Assembly (NCBI GenBank): GCA_003255025.1
Contig: QANY01008651.1
Location: 2,465,279 to 2,529,278, forward strand
Direction: 5' to 3'
Length of the DNA stretch: 64,000 nucleotides
Origin: Datisca glomerata
Lineage: Eukaryota > Streptophyta > Magnoliopsida > Cucurbitales > Datiscaceae
Shown here: positions 48,301 through 58,457 of the stretch, piece after piece
Layout of the letters: every line of letters begins with the position of its first letter
Position numbering within the stretch: the stretch's first letter is position 1
Notes under the pieces: generated by a model
Database searches by the model: none
The model's input: only the letters and a program-made list of their open reading frames with translations
Told to the model about the DNA's origin: nothing
Translations under genes and position numbers: made by a program

Positions 48301-50327
48301 AATAAAAACATAATCATAAGATAACTAGCTAACAAGAGTCACTAAGCACCATATCAAAACACTAGGAGGAATTAAATTAAACCAAATACGGCCAGAAACC
48401 GAAATATAGGCAAGTTTTGCCAAACGATCCACAATCAAATTGCAAGACCTGTGAACATGGTGAACTAATATATTAACTCTCTCTATCAACACAAAAATTT
48501 TAACAAAAAATATCATATATATCTTTAATAGCTTGACATATTAGTCTTTGACATCAACAAGTTAGAGGTGATCAAACAATTTTTTGTGGAGTCTCATTAT
48601 GTATTTTTAATCTTTTTTTATTAATGTTAGTTGTTTCAACCCGTGCAACCCATATGCTTTCTATTAGTGCAATTTAAAAGAGGCTTAAAGGACTTTCACT
48701 TTAATTAATTGTTTAGTCTAATTTCCATTTTCTAATGTTACTGTTTCCACCAAAAAAAACCTAGATGGGGATTTAAGGAGACCAACGAAAAGTACTCGAA
48801 AGAATTCTGAGTCAAACGTGGACAATTAAAACATTTCTCCAAACATCCACACTTCTATAAATATTGATTATTATTAGTCATAAATTAAAGAAAAAACTAT
48901 ACCTTCTTAATTTCTAAAATATGAAATCAATTCCATTTAATAATTAATGTTAGACAACTTCTTTTTTCTTTACAGAATATAAGTCTTTTCATAATTGGAA
49001 GATTGGGAACAAATGGATAAAAGTGTAACTCATTAGACTTTTGGAAAGAAAATGTTATTACTCATAAGATTTTTGGATACAAAGCATGAATACAAGTCAT
49101 GGACAAATTAGCCCAAGATCATTTATCTTTTCTATTCTGCCTTTTAATGTATTAAAAATATATATAATATGGATGTGATTAGATATTATTATCCTCTACA
49201 AAAGATTTCCTCTCTTTAATTATATGACTTTTATTTCCACGACTTGATTTTACTGAGACTATATTTTTTATCACTTCTTAGATGGACAATGAAAGTTTGA
49301 GGGAACATTGGCCACCATTACTTTGTCCTAGCATCGATGAAATAACTAATGCTAGACGTAATTGGATAATGTACGGGACTTGTTCCAATCTTCGTCACCT
49401 CATGTACTTTAAAAACGCTCTCCTACTGAAAAATAGATTGAAACTACTTGAAATTCTTGATGGGGCAGGTACATGATCAAATCTATCTTTTGTTGGAACT
49501 CGTTTAATTGAATTATAAAAATTAGGCTATTTATAAACACAACCCCTGCAGGATTGTTTTTTGCCATCAATCCTCTAATTATATAATTTTTTGGGCTAGT
49601 TATATATGTGCACATTATTATTATTATTATTTTTTTTTGCAATTAAGCTCCCAATTGATCACCACCTCAACTAGTTTTAGTGTCTCTACACATTCCGTTT
49701 ACACTTGTTTAATTTATCATCCGTTTTACATATTTCATGGAGTTTTTCACTTACTAAAATTGATGTAAAATGAAAGATAGTTAATGTTTTATTCTGGGAC
49801 AATATACCTCTTAACTTTTTAGTTGGAAATCACTAATTCAAAATACTTATGAAGTATTTGTATTGAATAGCCGGGCGTAATTAAAAAGCTTTTAAAGTTG
49901 AGAGTCTTTGAGACTGATCGATTTTTGTGTAATACTGCAGAATTTGATTGCGAAAATAGTGTGTAAATTAGCCAAAAAAAAATTGTGTAGGGCATGATTG
50001 CAAAATAGTCAAAGTAGCGTTTTACTCTTTAGCAAATGATTTCTAATTGATTAACTGAAGTTTTAATTAAAATATCATTGAATCGATATTGCAGAAATAA
50101 AGCCAGATAATAAATCTTATAGCTTTGACCACATACGGACTGCCATACGTGAAGAAGTTGGGTTTACTCCAATTATCTACTGTAACAAGGATGCAGGTGG
50201 TCAAAGTCAACTTCATGAGATTCAGTTTTGTGCTCGAAAACCTGGTTTTACTCTTAGAAGTTGCCCAAAATACAAGGTAAATGCCAAACATAAGTGTGAA
50301 GAAAATATTAAGTTCCCTTCGTTTTAG
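36392..50327 (+). CDS. Secreted RNase T2 (class I S-like) homologue with altered active site
   Basis: Four exons at 36392-36499, 36777-36935, 49282-49468 and 50095-50327 have GT-AG borders and join in frame to 228 aa, the usual size for class I S-like RNases. A signal peptide (MKLRFLILIQLSFII) is followed by HFDFFHFRQQWPGSQCNTK and GCCYPLTGKP. The cysteines of the fold are kept: QC, CC, LCDP, LLCPS, GTC, YCN, FCA, SCP and HKC. The active site is not. CAS I, normally FxIHGLWP, reads FIIYKFQP; CAS II, normally HEWxKHGTC, reads RNWIMYGTC. All three catalytic residues (His, Glu, His) are therefore replaced, and RNA cleavage is unlikely. The end IKFPSF matches the IEFPTF tail of the family. Intron 2 is 12.3 kb and full of transposons. 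It could be a non-enzymatic storage- or defence-type RNase relative, or a gene drifting to pseudogene. The homology is sure; expression is unknown. Confidence 0.85.
37285..37612 (-). repeat. 3' LTR of the intronic copia element
   Basis: 328 bp, TG..CA, nearly matching 47882-48224 with scattered substitutions and small gaps. The sequence after it (CATCCTCCCTCAAACAG) is the complement of a purine-rich tract, as expected just inside a 3' LTR. Confidence 0.9.
37832..39210 (-). pseudogene. Copia reverse transcriptase and RNase H
   Basis: Minus strand. RT shows LVYVDDIFF with the YVDD active site near 38548-38560. A connection segment follows at 38445-38209 (GVEVHRNFEGMFLTQTKYI). RNase H is at 38209-37832 with WQTCKRLLRYLKGTISEGL, YSDSDWAGDHNDRKS and SRSSTESEYRALA. 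The linker between integrase and RT is at 39210-39016. Frameshifts and stops break it, including at the 38209 junction. Confidence 0.85.
39211..40210 (-). pseudogene. Copia integrase region, C-terminal part
   Basis: By position this is the integrase part between the RT linker and the Athila block. Minus-strand frames are short and broken. The left ~340 bp is unique. From 39551 to 40210 it is repeated at 45601-46261, so the integrase coding region is partly duplicated. Confidence 0.55.
39551..40210 (-). repeat. 0.66-kb copia duplication, left copy
   Basis: The sequence from AGCAAGCAAAGTGAGTCTTG to GAGAATCATTTATATTA matches 45601-46261 closely. The two copies flank the Athila block in direct orientation. 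They are far too long for a target duplication, so they record a rearrangement. Confidence 0.9.
40211..42192 (-). pseudogene. Athila gag-protease remnant B
   Basis: Minus strand. The gag N-terminal half lies near 42190-41540 (WERFKEMLREFPHHGLSRWL). Gag continues at 40711-40508 with PPPYASPIPYPQRFQ and KQFSKFLDVFRKLHINIHF, then KDILSNKRKLEEYETVVLTE at 40486-40256. The protease start CDLGDGINLMSYSVYKKLGL is near 40310-40256. It stops abruptly at copia sequence near 40211. Multiple stops make it dead. It is closely related to remnant C. Confidence 0.85.
42193..42254 (-). repeat. Athila LTR scrap between remnants B and C
   Basis: GATTATAACACTCAATAATA and the bases after it match the middle of the LTR at about 44996-45045. 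The piece is joined to gag sequence on the left at GCATTAA and to protease sequence on the right at CAACTATTCATATC. Short shared bases at both joins point to end-joining repair. Confidence 0.75.
42255..44436 (-). pseudogene. Athila gag-protease remnant C
   Basis: Minus strand. The internal region starts after the primer-binding site complement near 44420. gag at 44294-43060 includes KSWLNSLPAG, CNLCNGPHLSTECQVGNSF (a Cys-rich zinc-knuckle-like segment) and QLEHVNFVENYNRPNNPLSN. Protease at 42763-42410 includes CDLGVGINLMSYSVYKKLGL, LQLADGSIRYSLEIIEDILV and ATGR. RT onward is missing. It is broken by stops. Confidence 0.85.
44437..45600 (-). repeat. Athila 5' LTR of remnant C
   Basis: 1164 bp from TGTTAGGATTTTTC to ACACACTCATCA. 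It is related to the LTRs at 12157 and 17583. The complement of the primer-binding site (AATGACGCCAAAAAC) lies on its left. Palindromic GC-rich DNA, including CCCAGCGCTGGG, is at about 45340-45400. It abuts copia sequence at 45601 (AGTAAGTAAGGCGAG), probably the original insertion point. Confidence 0.9.
45601..46261 (-). repeat. 0.66-kb copia duplication, right copy
   Basis: Matches 39551-40210 and continues without a break into the protease/gag end of the same copia element, so it is the copy in original context on this side. Confidence 0.9.
46262..47881 (-). pseudogene. Copia gag, zinc knuckle, protease and gag-pre-integrase
   Basis: Minus strand. gag from about 47855 starts MATIGEETNATAN and contains LSRENYVIWKSQVLPAIIGH and STSAEVWNSLEKSFA. 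A CCHC knuckle near 46960-46900 reads CHACGNMGHSASICYY. Protease/gag-pre-integrase at 46753-46400 has YIGSTIIPSNSFSLKLNSLL, DIKKNIISISKLTCDNVVYL and GVLKDGLYLLVSLN. Frames are interrupted, so it is inactive. Confidence 0.85.
47882..48224 (-). repeat. 5' LTR of the intronic copia element
   Basis: 343 bp, TG..CA, partner of 37285-37612. The primer-binding site complement ends at 47880. Confidence 0.9.
48325..48540 (-). pseudogene. LINE/RVT_3-type RNase H C-terminal scrap
   Basis: The minus-strand frame reads VHHVHRSCNLIVDRLAKLAY and then SGRIWFNLIPPSV. This is like the end of the RNase H-like domain (HVxRxxNxxADxLAK) found at the 3' end of plant LINEs and in related host proteins. It is only a short piece inside RNase intron 2, outside the copia element. 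The rest of the intron up to 49281 shows nothing recognisable. Confidence 0.45.
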
Positions 50328-50980
50328 TATATTTATATATTTATGTTTAGAAAACTAATTATCTTTGTTTCTTGAATTTCATGAACTTAATTTGATGTTT
50401 ATTTGATAAATAATGTGGTATGGATGGAACTATATCTGTATTTGAAGTACTTAATGCATTTAAGTAATTTCATTTTGTTTTGGGATTGAATTCTCCACGC
50501 ATATTTTACCAACATGATGACAAGTCTAGTTTGATTAAATAGAAATTTATATCTAACTTTCATTTAACCTTGATTAATGAAAAATATTTTTTACTATTGT
50601 AATACTTAATACTATTATGAGTTAACAGTATATATAGTCTCGAAAAATGTTATGTAGAATTCTGACATTTTTTAATAAACACAACATTAATAGTCTGTCT
50701 AGTTTTGAGTAGATGTGAAACCATTAATAGAGTCATAAGCATGTGCTTATCACATTCACAGCTTCTTATTATGAGTATGTAATTCTCATATCCAATTTTA
50801 TGGAGAGAGTAGATCTCAGGGTATTAGCAAATGGGCTAAGATCAACATTGATTCGAGTGAGAATTTCATTTGCGTTTCTCTGCTGGAGTTTTCTCCATTG
50901 TTGCCTGCTAAGGACTCAGGAGTCTGCATGGTTTCTGTTGTCAGTTTTTTGAGGCTGTTGAGCTCCGAATAAGCTCTGAT
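50328..50980. other. Spacer after the RNase T2-like gene
   Basis: A+T-rich with no gene recognised. The RNase 3' end should fall in the first few hundred bases. A short frame at 50743-50952 lacks relatives that I know. Confidence 0.5.
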
Positions 50981-51190
50981 ACTAAATTAGAAAATCTAAT
51001 TAAAAGATAATAAAAGATGATAGGGGAGAATTTTCTATATTTCCAACACTTTCAACATATTACAAAGAGTATATATATATATACACTTTACATTAGCTAA
51101 CGGTTTACAAACATATAAAAGAATATTTTTTCCTAACTAACCGGAGAGAGGTACAATGAGTCATCTTATTCTCTTAGGTGATTAAATAAA
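50975..51190 (-). mobile_element. Copia-type primer site and LTR remnant
   Basis: AGCTCTGATACTAAATT at 50975-50991 is the complement of TTAGTATCAGAGCT, a near-match to the tRNA-Met primer site. About 200 bp of LTR-like sequence with a (TA)n run and TTTTATATG follows, up to the TIR element at 51191. No partner LTR was found. Confidence 0.4.
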
Positions 51191-52350
51191 GGATAAACTA
51201 TAATTTTACACCTTACAGTTTGGGTTAATTTTTATTTTAAACCATTCACTTTAAAAATTGACAGAGTAGATCGTACAATTACATTTTGCATTCACGTTAA
51301 ACCTTCCGTATCATCTCCGCTTAAAACTAATAACGATCCGACAAATAATTTAATGTCATGTCATCTTTTTAGAGATTTAGTTGAAGGTGAAACTGTTGTC
51401 AGGGATTTTTTAGGCTAAAATGAAAATCACACAACCTTATACCTTCAGATTTTTGTAAGATACTTATTAAATTGCCAATTTAATCCAAGTACTTTTCAAT
51501 ACAGTTCCAATTGATCACTCCCTCACAGAATCCATCTAATTGATAACGGAAAATGAGGTTTCTGTTTCATTTATTCTTAATTCTCCGATCTCTCCACCAG
51601 GTGGAGATCTCTTTTTCTGTTTTTCAATTTTTATTGTTAGATTTCAATACTGAAATTATGTTTTTACTTGATCCCCCCTCCTTTGGCAAGCAAGATGTAA
51701 TTCTCTTGGTTATCAACCCCCTGTGTTTTCTGTTCTTTTTTGTCTATAATGCATGTGTTGGAAGCTTTTTTTCATCTTTAGAAGTTTTTCAGAAAAACCT
51801 AGAGAGGTCATCTAAGTTTTTCAGGTAATCCCAATTTTTCGGAAAGAACTCACAAACACTTTGAGAAAGAACTGGAGAGGTAAGGCCAGGTTTTTCATTC
51901 TCAAAGTTCAGTTTGGAGAAATGAGACGCAGAGGTTTGGAGAAATGGAAACTTTCTGAGGAAAATCAAACGAAAATGAAAGGAAAAATTGAACAAAAATG
52001 GAGCCAAGGGATGAGGGAGAGAGAGAGAAATGAGAGTTTCGGGATGGGGAAGGGGATCTTCGAAAGAGATGAGGGCTGTGGGAGAGAGAAATAGTTGGAA
52101 AAGTAAAAAAAAAGGGAGAGGGAACTCAAGGAAGAAGAAAGAATAAGGGGGGATTAAGGGTAATTTAGGTTATTCATCCTACATGGCTGGGTAATTAAGT
52201 AACTAACATGACGTTAAATTATTTGTCACGTAATATCACATCAGTAAGGTGACGTGGAGTTACTACGGAAGGTCTAACGTGAATGTAAAATGTAACTGTA
52301 GAGTCTACTCTGTCAATTTTTAAAGTAGGGGATAAAATTATAGTTTATCC
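51191..52350. mobile_element. 1.16-kb DNA element with long terminal inverted repeats
   Basis: The left end GGATAAACTATAATTTTA and the right end TAAAATTATAGTTTATCC are reverse complements. The match goes on for about 170 bp through TTTAAAAATTGACAGAGTAG, ACATTCACGTTA-like and ACAAATAATTTAA blocks, with a ~45-bp extra segment in the left arm. Long arms of this sort fit a non-autonomous MULE or foldback element. No transposase lies inside. The flanks share only TAAAT, so a target duplication is unproven. The centre (about 51550-52130) is less A+T-rich and looks like captured host sequence. Confidence 0.75.
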
Positions 52351-53499
52351 TATAAATGGGAAAATTAAGTAATTAGGATGTTTTAAGTTAAAATTTTGTT
52401 TAGTTACTTAAATTGTAGTTTATCCTAATATTTATGGTTTGCACAATGACCAATTCATTTTTTTAGGTAGTTAGGTAGTTGTGCTTTTAGATTAGCTTTT
52501 ACGTTAATGCCCTTTGTAAAACTAACCATTTCTTTTTAGGTTTTAATGTTTTTTTTTTAATTTTCAACTGTAGAAAGTTGCCTCTCCCCCAATGAATTAC
52601 TTCTTCCTTGTCTCTGGTGACTTTTTCATCAAAATTACAGAAAGTTTCTGGCAATTTATTCCATGAGTACTTTATTCATTATTCATTAATTCAATCTCCT
52701 ATTAATACGTTGACATATTTCTAAGAAATGAGGTCTGTTTTTGTATTCTATTTCGTCTACTTTTTTTGCATTTACTGCCATCGATTTTGTAATCTTTCTT
52801 TCTTTTTCTAGAATTGTTACTAGTATATGAAATTGTTTACTTGAATCTTTATTAGAATTCTGGATTTGTTTGCTGGTATTTTCAATTATTTTCTGGAATC
52901 GTTATTTATTAATTTTGAAACCTCTGCATATGTTCTGGAATTGATTTTGATCATAGTATTCTAATCGATTTTGTTATTAGTATTCTTAATGATTATTATA
53001 CTAGTTTCTTTAATGTGGTTGATGTTTGAATGTTGAATTGTTTATTTGATTGCTTAATTTCGTTTGTCTGGTTTCTACCATTGTTTATTTCTATTTTGGA
53101 TTATCGCGTTTGTCTTTTCTGAACTTTTGAATGGTGATTTTGGTTACATAGTTTACATATATTTTCGTATAGTATATGGTATATACAGTCTATTCATTTG
53201 TCTGGAATATTAGAATATAGTATATTCTTGTATACTATTGGTATATAATTTCATATTATTTTATACAATATGATATCATTTGTTATATAGTGTATTGTTA
53301 TATATCATATATTCTATATGTATATACTTATTTATGCAGATTAATACTGTATAGTCTTATATTTTATAGTCTAAATTTATATATTGTATTTTGTATGTTA
53401 TTTACTTATTTGTTGTAATTCTATTTTTTTAGGTTGGATGGTGAATATTTTCATTATTATTTTTTTATGATGGGAAGTGGGATGATGTAATAAATTAAA
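52351..53499. other. A+T-rich leader region before the MULE transposase
   Basis: No gene recognised. 53150-53420 is rich in TATATAC, ATAGTATATG and similar half-palindromes. The 5' end and TIR of the MULE should lie here, but no inverted partner near 59.9-60.2 kb was found by eye. Confidence 0.45.
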
Positions 53500-55806
53500 T
53501 TGAGCACAAGATTAAGCCATTGTTGGTGGGTAATGATGCATCATACGAAATTTTACGTGGTTTAGTGTCACGTGCATTAGGAGTAGATGCTAATGATATG
53601 TGTTTGATGGTAAGTATTAAATCTGGAGGATCTACTTCTAATTTTATAGAGATAAATTTAGATTCTGACGTTGTTTGGTATCTTACTTTGATGAATAATT
53701 AGAGAGGTAGAAATTATCCGTTAATTGTTACATCACGTAGTGGTTGTAGGACATCTGATGATGTTATTAGTAGTGGTGTTTTTTTGTCATCAGAGGTCGG
53801 GTCCTCATCTCAAATTGTTGTTCATGATAATCTGTCTGAACCGTTATTTGTGGATAAATTAGACGCGGATAAGTTACCTTTTGGATTTAATATACATGAG
53901 AATTCATTTCTCAGCTTAAAATATGAGTTGAAAAAGGCTCTCCATTTGATAGACGTGAAGCATAATTTTTAATATTTGACTAGCAAGTCTAACCGTTGAA
54001 TGTATGTAGTCCATTGTGTTATCAAGAGTTGCCAGTTGTTTCTGTGTGCTTCACGTTATACATATGGTGAAATTTGGTGTGTTAGAGAATATGTAAAGGA
54101 GCACACTTGTTCGCTTGACATTGTTCAAAGTGATCACCGACAAGTCACTTCAACAATTGTTAGTCAGTGTATAAAGGATAAGTATATGTGTGGAGTTAGT
54201 GATCACACACAACCTAAGGACATAATTCATCTTATGTGTGTGAAACATGACATTAACATCAATTATTATAAAGCTTGGATGGCCAATAATGGAGCTCTTG
54301 ATATGATTCGTGGTTCTTCAGAGGAGTCATATGCCATACTACCTTCCTATTGCTATTACTTGCAGAAGAATAATCCTGGTACAAATACTAATTACTTACC
54401 ACTGGTATATTGTTATTTATTGTTATTATTCATTTTATTATAACACATTTAGTATTGTTTTAGTAAATACTTTTACATGTTTTAGGTATTGTTACACATT
54501 TCTATATTGATCGTGATGAGAGACTAAAGTATTTTTTTGTGGCATTGGGACCTTCATTAAGTGGTAGTTGTCATTGTAGACTCGTGATATGAGTTGATGA
54601 AACCTTTCTCACGAGTAAATGCCATGGTACATTTCTTATTGCTTCAATGCTTGATGGTAATGACCAAATTTTTCCTTTAGCATTTGCAATTGTTGATTCA
54701 GAGAATGATTTGGCATGCGATTGGTTTATAGAGAAGTTGAGTTGTGCCATTGAATATCGTGAAGAGTTGGTGATCATTTCTGATCGTCATAATAGCATCC
54801 TAAAGGCTGTTGCAAAGTATTTTCTGGATGCTCATCACGGTTATTGCATGCAACATTTGCTCAATAATGTGAAGACAACATATAAGAGGTTCAAACTTGA
54901 TAGTTTCTCTTATAAATGTGCGAGGGTATACAAGACTGTAGATTTTGAGTTGACATACGTTGTCTAGAGGCCATTGTTCCATCTTTACGGTCTCACTTGA
55001 GTGGAGTTGGGTATGAGAAAATGGCTCATGCTTATTTCGTTAGACGTCGCTATAATATGATGACATCAAATTTAGTTGAGACGTTAAATTCTATTCTAAA
55101 GGATGCTTGATCATTGCCTGTTGCCTGTCTTATAGAGTATATACAACATAAGTTACAGTTATAATTTTATGATTGGAGGACTGCTGCTAATTGTATGCTT
55201 ACATGTTTAACTAAGGAAGCAGAGAAAGATTTACATGTTCAATTTTAGCTGCATGTACCATGGAAGTGAATGCTCTAATATATTTTGTCTTATTGTTTAA
55301 TTATTTCCATTCATTAGTTATTATTAATTGTTTATTTTTATAGGTATACATCGTTGATGTTAATACATCTCAAGTTTTTTATGGAGAAGTTGAATATGTT
55401 GAATATTACAAATAGGTGTTGCACTTGTAATATGTGGCAACTATATCTATTACCTTGTTATCATGCGTGTGCTGCACTTACAAAGAGGAACCTTTCACCA
55501 TATCTATACACGTCCAAGTACTATACAAAGAGTGAGCTTGAATGTACGTATGCAGCTTCTGTGTATTCTGTTGGCAATGAATTTGATTGGTTAGTCCCTG
55601 ATGATATTAAAGATCAAAGGATTTTACCTCCGCGTGTTAGACGTTCTTCGGGTAGACCAAAAATGAAAAGGTATTTATCTTTTATGGAGAAGATTCCTAA
55701 AAATAGTTGTAGTACTCGTGGTGTTTTAGGGAATAATAAGAAGACTTGTAAAAATCCCGTGAAAGATTGTGAAAGAGGTGCTTTGAAGAAGAAATGCTTG
55801 AGTTGA
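53500..55806 (+). pseudogene. Mutator-like (MULE) transposase, decayed
   Basis: The N-terminal exon region (53500-54390) keeps one frame but carries stops at 53700-53702 and 53970-53972. It includes a DNA-binding segment with WCVREYVKEHTCSLDIVQ, QPKDIIHLM and RGSSEESYAILPSYCYYLQK. A GTATAT..TTTTAG intron-like gap follows. The DDE core comes next: YFFVALGPSL, VDETFL after a TGA, DGNDQIFPLAFAIVDSEND, LVIISDRHNSILKAV and HHGYCMQHLLNNVK. RRRYNMMTSNLVETLNSILK follows near 55045, then a TGA. The C-terminus (55354-55806) has a SWIM zinc finger (CCTCNMWQLYLLPCYHACAA) and GRPKMKR with a KKTCKNP knuckle-like end. Family order is complete, but stops and frameshifts make it non-functional. Confidence 0.88.
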
Positions 55807-56545
55807 TTATGTTGATGATTATGTTTTCACTATCCTTATTTTTCATCGAATTTACTTTTCATATATTTTTCAATTTTCATATCAAACAGGTCAATGTCCA
55901 TGGGAATTTTATGAATATGATTGTTTAATACACTGTTTTAAGATATTTGATATATGCCCATAGTATATTATCATGTACTTATTTGTGTATACTATGCCGA
56001 ATCAACGGATTTTCATGGAATTGGATTATACGCATAGTATATGAGCATTTACTAATCTATTTTAAATAAGGTTTTTTCAAGGATTTGAATATTTACCCAT
56101 AGTACTTTATCAATTACGTATATGTATATGTACACTGTCAAACAAGGCTATTTTTAAGGAATTAGATATATACCTATAGTACTTTATCATTTATAGGAAT
56201 TATGTTTTCATACCTATATATTCACTATTCAAACATAAATAGATAAATTTCAGAATGAACTTTCATATATTCTAAAATGATCAATAGTTTGAAATCCATC
56301 TAAAGTTTCAGATTTAGTAACATATTTGTAGCTATCATCATCTACCGCCTATTGATATACCAACTCCTAAGAGTCAGGTCATTCAAAAAAATGATACTAT
56401 CATCTACCACCTATACATCTATCAAATCTATCAGAATTTCTTCAAGTTAAATATCCTACGAAAACAATCCAAAAGTTATACCAATATTCATTCATCAAAC
56501 TCAGGAAGGGGTTGGGATAATAAATTGAAATTAGGAATGTCCGAT
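55807..56545. other. Spacer between MULE transposase and the DUF1985 gene
   Basis: The two genes converge here. A weak direct repeat of the type CATAGTATATTATCATGTA / CATAGTACTTTATCA recurs three or four times between 55950 and 56190. No gene seen. Confidence 0.5.
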
Positions 56546-58457
56546 TCAAACGACATCACTGTTGCTGTTGCTGCTGCCTTTTTGGAGCTGCTGCATTGTC
56601 TGTAACTGTGCATTTTCTTTCAATTCTTGTTGTGCTGCTGCTTGTGCGTGTTTCAAATTTTCTACCAATTTCATTAAACACTGTGACTTTTTTATGTTGG
56701 TAGCATTTACTGCTTCTTTGATGAGACGTCGTTTCTTTTTTATTTTCCTGCAGTTTATTTATGTCAACATTAGTTTAGTTCTTAATAGTCAATAAATATA
56801 TAACCTCATTTACAATTTCCTTTGGATGTGATAGTTGAATTGTAGTCTAACTTTTTCAGCACGTTTTGGTCCAACATCTCAAGCATTTACATCCTTGTTT
56901 ATAGCAATCGTATCATCATCCACGACAACATTTCCAGCATTTTTATCAATCGTATTAGTAGTCACAGCATTATCCTTTCATTAATAACAATGAAACATGA
57001 TTTGTATGCTTAGTATTAAACTGATATTTCTAAAAATACACGAATAATATGTAAACTTATACCTTTGCAGACGATGTTTGTTGGGCAAGCATACTTAACA
57101 AAGTATGTATTTCGCTCATCTTTATATCCAAGCTCACCATCGATATATTCATTTCATGTTGCGCTCACTCCAACTTATCAATTTTCTTGGCAATTACAGC
57201 ATTGCTTCTCTATTTTGATTTTTTTTGGGTTTTTTCATTAGTAAACCAAATGATCCACAATTTGATTCTACACAATCTTTTTCATTATCCATATTTTTTT
57301 CATTCAGAAAATGAGCCATAAATGGTGCTTCCAATTCCAATTGCGTAAGTTCAATTGGTTCTATTATAAGCTGTTATGAAATCAAACATTAATTCGAAAT
57401 AGGTAGAAAATATTTAGTTACTGACATTCATCATTTGTATACTACTTCATGAAACAATTAACTTTTTTTGTATTTAAATTGCATATATACGAAATCTAAT
57501 AACTAATATACCACTGCAGTATACTCAGATCGAATTAATCATACAACATTAACATGAATTTCAATCATGTATACTTAAGATTAAACAATAAAATACTAAT
57601 TCTTATGTACTAAATGAAAGTGAAAACATAATTTACCTCTTCTGAGTCAATCACCTTATTTTATAATTCTCTCCAACTTGGTTGTTCGCCCCCCTAGTTG
57701 CACATTCTTGGTATTCCATCTCTTGAGCGTTGTGCAATGTTGATGCTAGGATTCATGAGTAAGGGATCATCTCATACGCCCAAACAATCAAAGCTAGTGG
57801 GAATCCTCCAAACCCGAATCCTTTTGCAGTAGGGTTGTTAAGAACAGTTTTCACATATCTGATTGTCATCTCATATGACAACCAGCCCTATGGATAATTC
57901 TTAAACATCTCATCTATATCGACTATTTTCAAATGGTCGATGTCAATGCTGGTAGACGATTGTTTTGGCAAAATGAGTTTTTCTAAGCAATAAATCTTTG
58001 CCAACTTGATTTTAAGCTCTAGACTGGTATATCGAAAAGAATTAAAAGAACAAACCAGACTTTCCCTAGAATTGTACTTTGTTACAGATTTGAGATTAGG
58101 AAATGCTTTATCAAGTAATTGTTCATCGGGTAATGTCTCATTGTTCAATGTTGGGCAGGAACCACGATTTAGTTCCGTTATCAATGAAAAATCTTTGATA
58201 CTAAATCTAATGACTCGTCCTTCAATATTAAAACATAACTCATCATTATTATCCCTAAAACATTGTCTCCTAGCTAAATCCATAATTAACTGATGATGTA
58301 TTTTTGTTATTGTAATGTTGAGTAGGCTTTCTAAACATGTATTTCTAAAGACTTCTTTTTCTTCTTGAGTTAACCAACATTTAAGAGTATTAAAATACTC
58401 CATTTTTCCATAAAGATTGACTTTCTTGTTACACCTCTTCAGTCGGTAACAAGACAT
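56546..58457 (-). pseudogene. DUF1985-domain gene of MULE type, copy 1
   Basis: Convergent with the MULE transposase. DUF1985 is a domain of unknown function common in plant MULEs that carry Ulp1-like peptidase genes. The N-terminal part at 58457-57891 has YFNTLKCWLTQEE, FRNTCLESLLNI, DNNDELCFNIEGRVIRFSI, DFSLITELNRG and IVDIDEMFKNYP. A TAG follows at 57888-57890 where copy 2 has Trp (NYPWGRLSYEM), so it is a nonsense mutation; beyond it the family sequence goes on (GFGFGGFPLALIVWAYE). Further pieces at 57360-57060 include LEAPFMAHFLNEKNMDNEK and MSEIHTLLSMLAQQ. The last exon-like segment, with KKSQCLMKLVENLKHAQAAA and a Gln-rich coil, ends at a TGA at 56546-56548. No C48 peptidase motif was seen. 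Confidence 0.75.

Noticed and set aside
48225..49281. A further RNase exon or gene in the right part of intron 2
   Set aside because: Only a short RVT_3-like scrap was recognisable; exon 2 joins exon 3 in frame without any extra exon.
55950..56190. Spaced repeats of CATAGTA..TTTATCA resembling an array
   Set aside because: Only three or four diverged copies with uneven spacing in eukaryotic transposon DNA; not a CRISPR array.
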